Below are positions 5,344 through 6,122 of a DNA stretch of 6,122 nucleotides, piece after piece. The stretch covers positions 1 through 6,122 of the forward strand of contig CAMLLK010000071.1 of the NCBI GenBank assembly GCA_946480885.1. Direction: 5' to 3'. The DNA is from an uncultured Thermoproteales archaeon (GTDB taxonomy: Archaea; Thermoproteota; Thermoprotei; Thermoproteales; Thermoproteaceae). The stretch's first letter is position 1; the number at the start of each line of letters is the position of its first letter. The notes under the pieces are model-generated. The model saw only the letters and a program-made list of their open reading frames with translations. It had not been told where the DNA came from and made no database searches. Both the position numbers and the translations under genes were made by a program.

Positions 5344-5396
5344 GGTCAGCGTTCAAATCCGCGATCACAAATCACCGTCTGCCTCTCGTCACTCCT
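5343..5396 (-). ncRNA. C/D box guide RNA predicted to direct 2'-O-methylation of tRNA C56
   Basis: The minus strand shows the full order of an archaeal C/D box RNA: C box GTGACGA (5386-5392, one mismatch to RUGAUGA), a 10-base guide (5376-5385), D' GTGA (5372-5375), spacer TTT, C' GTGATCG (5362-5368), a 12-base guide CGGATTTGAACG (5350-5361) and a perfect D box CTGA (5346-5349). AGG (5394-5396) can pair with CCT (5343-5345) as a closing stem. The D guide is complementary to GTTCAAATCC, the conserved tRNA T-loop G53-U-U-C-A-A-A-U-C61 plus C62. Counting five bases from the D box gives the G that pairs with C56. Cm56 in most archaea is made by the protein Trm56, but in Pyrobaculum aerophilum a C/D RNP has been reported to do it. 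I did not recognise a target for the D' guide. Confidence 0.8.
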
Positions 5397-5417
5397 AATT
5401 AAGATTTTAGTCTAGGC

Positions 5418-5423
5418 TTTAAA
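5418..5423 (-). promoter_or_regulatory. TATA-like element of the Cm56 guide RNA
   Basis: TTTAAA is centred about 25 bases before the predicted RNA 5' end (near 5396). It overlaps the last codons and stop of the SWIM gene, so the RNA can be transcribed independently. Confidence 0.5.
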
Positions 5424-5805
5424 CATTAACGCTGTCTCTTAGCCATTGTAGTGTACTGACGTCGACGCCTTTGCCGGTTTTTAAAAGCGATATGATATGC
5501 CATGTGATTAAGCCAATCGTAATATGTCTACATATCTTACCCCCCACGGCGTTTCCTCTACATGTACATTTTCCACCGCGGCGTCCTACCGCTACGTAAT
5601 GCCAGAGGTCTTGTCTCTTCTTCGATCTTACCGCTAGCCTCACGCCGATCACCTCCCCACTTCTCTCTACTACTTCAATTATTTCCACAGTCTCCGGGGT
5701 TACGTAGAGATATAAGTCGAGAATTTTTTCAATTCGTACACCTAGTGTACGAGATAGCGACAGTAGAAATGACTTAATTTCTTCATCTATTTGAAAACGC
5801 CGCAT
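5419..5805 (-). CDS. Small SWIM zinc-finger protein
   Basis: A 128-residue protein with a SWIM-type zinc motif: C80-T-C82, nine residues, C92-R-H94 (consensus CxCx(n)CxH). The motif follows a beta-rich stretch (about 39-74, WHYVAVGRRGGKCTC) and is followed by a helix (95-110, ITIGLITWHIISLLK). The N-terminal 30 residues look helical. SWIM domains bind DNA or protein partners and occur in transposases, SWI2/SNF2 ATPases and recombination factors (Sws1-Shu2 type); the role of short free-standing archaeal members is unknown to me. The ATG lies 11 bases after GGAGATGA, and the gene overlaps the end of the upstream IMPase-like gene by 23 bases, implying cotranscription and coupled translation. Catalytic residues are not apparent. 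Confidence 0.83.
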   Translation of the reverse strand: MRRFQIDEEIKSFLLSLSRTLGVRIEKILDLYLYVTPETVEIIEVVERSGEVIGVRLAVRSKKRQDLWHYVAVGRRGGKCTCRGNAVGGKICRHITIGLITWHIISLLKTGKGVDVSTLQWLRDSVNV

Positions 5806-6121
5806 TTACAAACTCTTCATCTCCTGCTATTATTGAAACTTTTGAAAAAGGCTCCTCTCCACCAATTATTTTGTATTTAAAATTGGGGATGTACTTCCCT
5901 ACAGTTAAGGCACCTGCTATGTCTAATATTCTTAATTTACCACGTAGGTCAACAAACCCCTTGGCGAGACCCGCCGCCGTGTAGATTAACTCAGCTGCTG
6001 AACTCCCTAGACTACGTCCTTTTAGTCCTAGTCTCTTCACAATTTTACAAGTCTCTTCTGGGAAGTCGTTGCTCAACGCTACAAATACTATTTTACTAGG
6101 ACTGGCTCTTGTCAATGGACG
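5783..6121 (-). CDS. Inositol monophosphatase-family phosphatase, C-terminal part (5' end outside window)
   Basis: The frame is open through the right window edge (codons for R-P precede L-T-R-A-S-P-S-K), so the gene starts outside; the in-frame TTG at 6115 is not its start. The visible 113 residues match the second half of the IMPase/FBPase fold: RPL (the usual 'NGxPL' turn), then KIVFVALSND, RSLGSSAAELIYTAAGLAKGFVDLRG and LRILDIAGALTVGKY. The D in LDIAGA corresponds to the conserved metal-binding Asp of the family's WDxAAG motif, with L for W. Archaeal members dephosphorylate myo-inositol-1-phosphate and often fructose-1,6-bisphosphate; the substrate cannot be told here. The part containing the main metal site (DPLDGT) is not in view. 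The stop overlaps the SWIM start by 23 bases. Confidence 0.85.
   Translation of the reverse strand, partial: RPLTRASPSKIVFVALSNDFPEETCKIVKRLGLKGRSLGSSAAELIYTAAGLAKGFVDLRGKLRILDIAGALTVGKYIPNFKYKIIGGEEPFSKVSIIAGDEEFVNAAFSNR
5817..5824 (-). promoter_or_regulatory. Shine-Dalgarno-like site for the SWIM gene
   Basis: GGAGATGA differs by one base from the archaeal Shine-Dalgarno GGAGGTGA and lies 11 bases before the ATG at 5805, inside the end of the upstream gene. It fits an internal operon gene translated with a leader, unlike the leaderless first genes. Confidence 0.45.
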
Positions 6122-6122
6122 G

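Noticed and set aside
5350..5361. Plus-strand CGTTCAAATCCG looks like a tRNA T-arm, suggesting a tRNA fragment or attachment site
   Set aside because: The bases on either side cannot form the T-stem (positions 52-62 and 51-63 do not pair) and no other tRNA arm is nearby. Read on the minus strand it is the D guide of a C/D box RNA, which explains the similarity.
6113..6115. TTG as the start of a 110-residue IMPase-like protein
   Set aside because: The frame continues open to the window edge with residues typical of the family's interior, and the protein lacks the N-terminal half, so the gene is simply cut by the window.

Overview
The window looks like part of the chromosome of a hyperthermophilic crenarchaeon of the Thermoproteales, most like Pyrobaculum. 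This is inferred from several things: archaeal information-processing genes (transcription factor S, Elf1, ribosomal proteins S19e and L39e, a PDCD5-family protein), geranylgeranylglyceryl phosphate synthase for ether lipids, TATA boxes about 22-26 bases before start codons (leaderless transcripts), frequent GTG starts, and a C/D box guide RNA aimed at tRNA position C56. That last modification route has been reported for Pyrobaculum in place of the protein enzyme Trm56. The species cannot be fixed from the sequence alone.

Left part (1-1322): a gene for transcription factor S leaves the window on the minus strand. It diverges from a plus-strand group of ribosomal protein S19e, the PDCD5-like protein (1-base overlap with S19e) and L39e, which has its own promoter. 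Middle (1312-2426): a minus-strand pair, Elf1 then GGGP synthase, overlaps at the junction, and the synthase end overlaps the L39e end. Upstream of Elf1 is a GC-rich island that resembles a second, weaker C/D box RNA. Then a divergent MoeA-type molybdopterin/tungstopterin gene occupies 2427-3662.

Right part (3642-6122): all genes lie on the minus strand. In transcription order they are the C-terminal part of an inositol-monophosphatase-family enzyme (cut by the window edge), a small SWIM zinc-finger protein, the Cm56-type C/D box RNA in the following gap, an unrecognised cysteine-rich protein, and a purine-type phosphoribosyltransferase whose end overlaps the end of moeA.

The genome here is very compact: two convergent gene pairs overlap at their 3' ends, neighbouring same-strand genes overlap or nearly touch, and both RNA candidates fill the short gaps so tightly that they end at the TATA box of the next gene. 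The most interesting element is the 54-base guide RNA at 5343-5396. Its D-box guide matches the universally conserved tRNA T-loop and, by the fifth-nucleotide rule, points exactly at C56. No CRISPR array, insertion sequence, tRNA or rRNA gene was seen.
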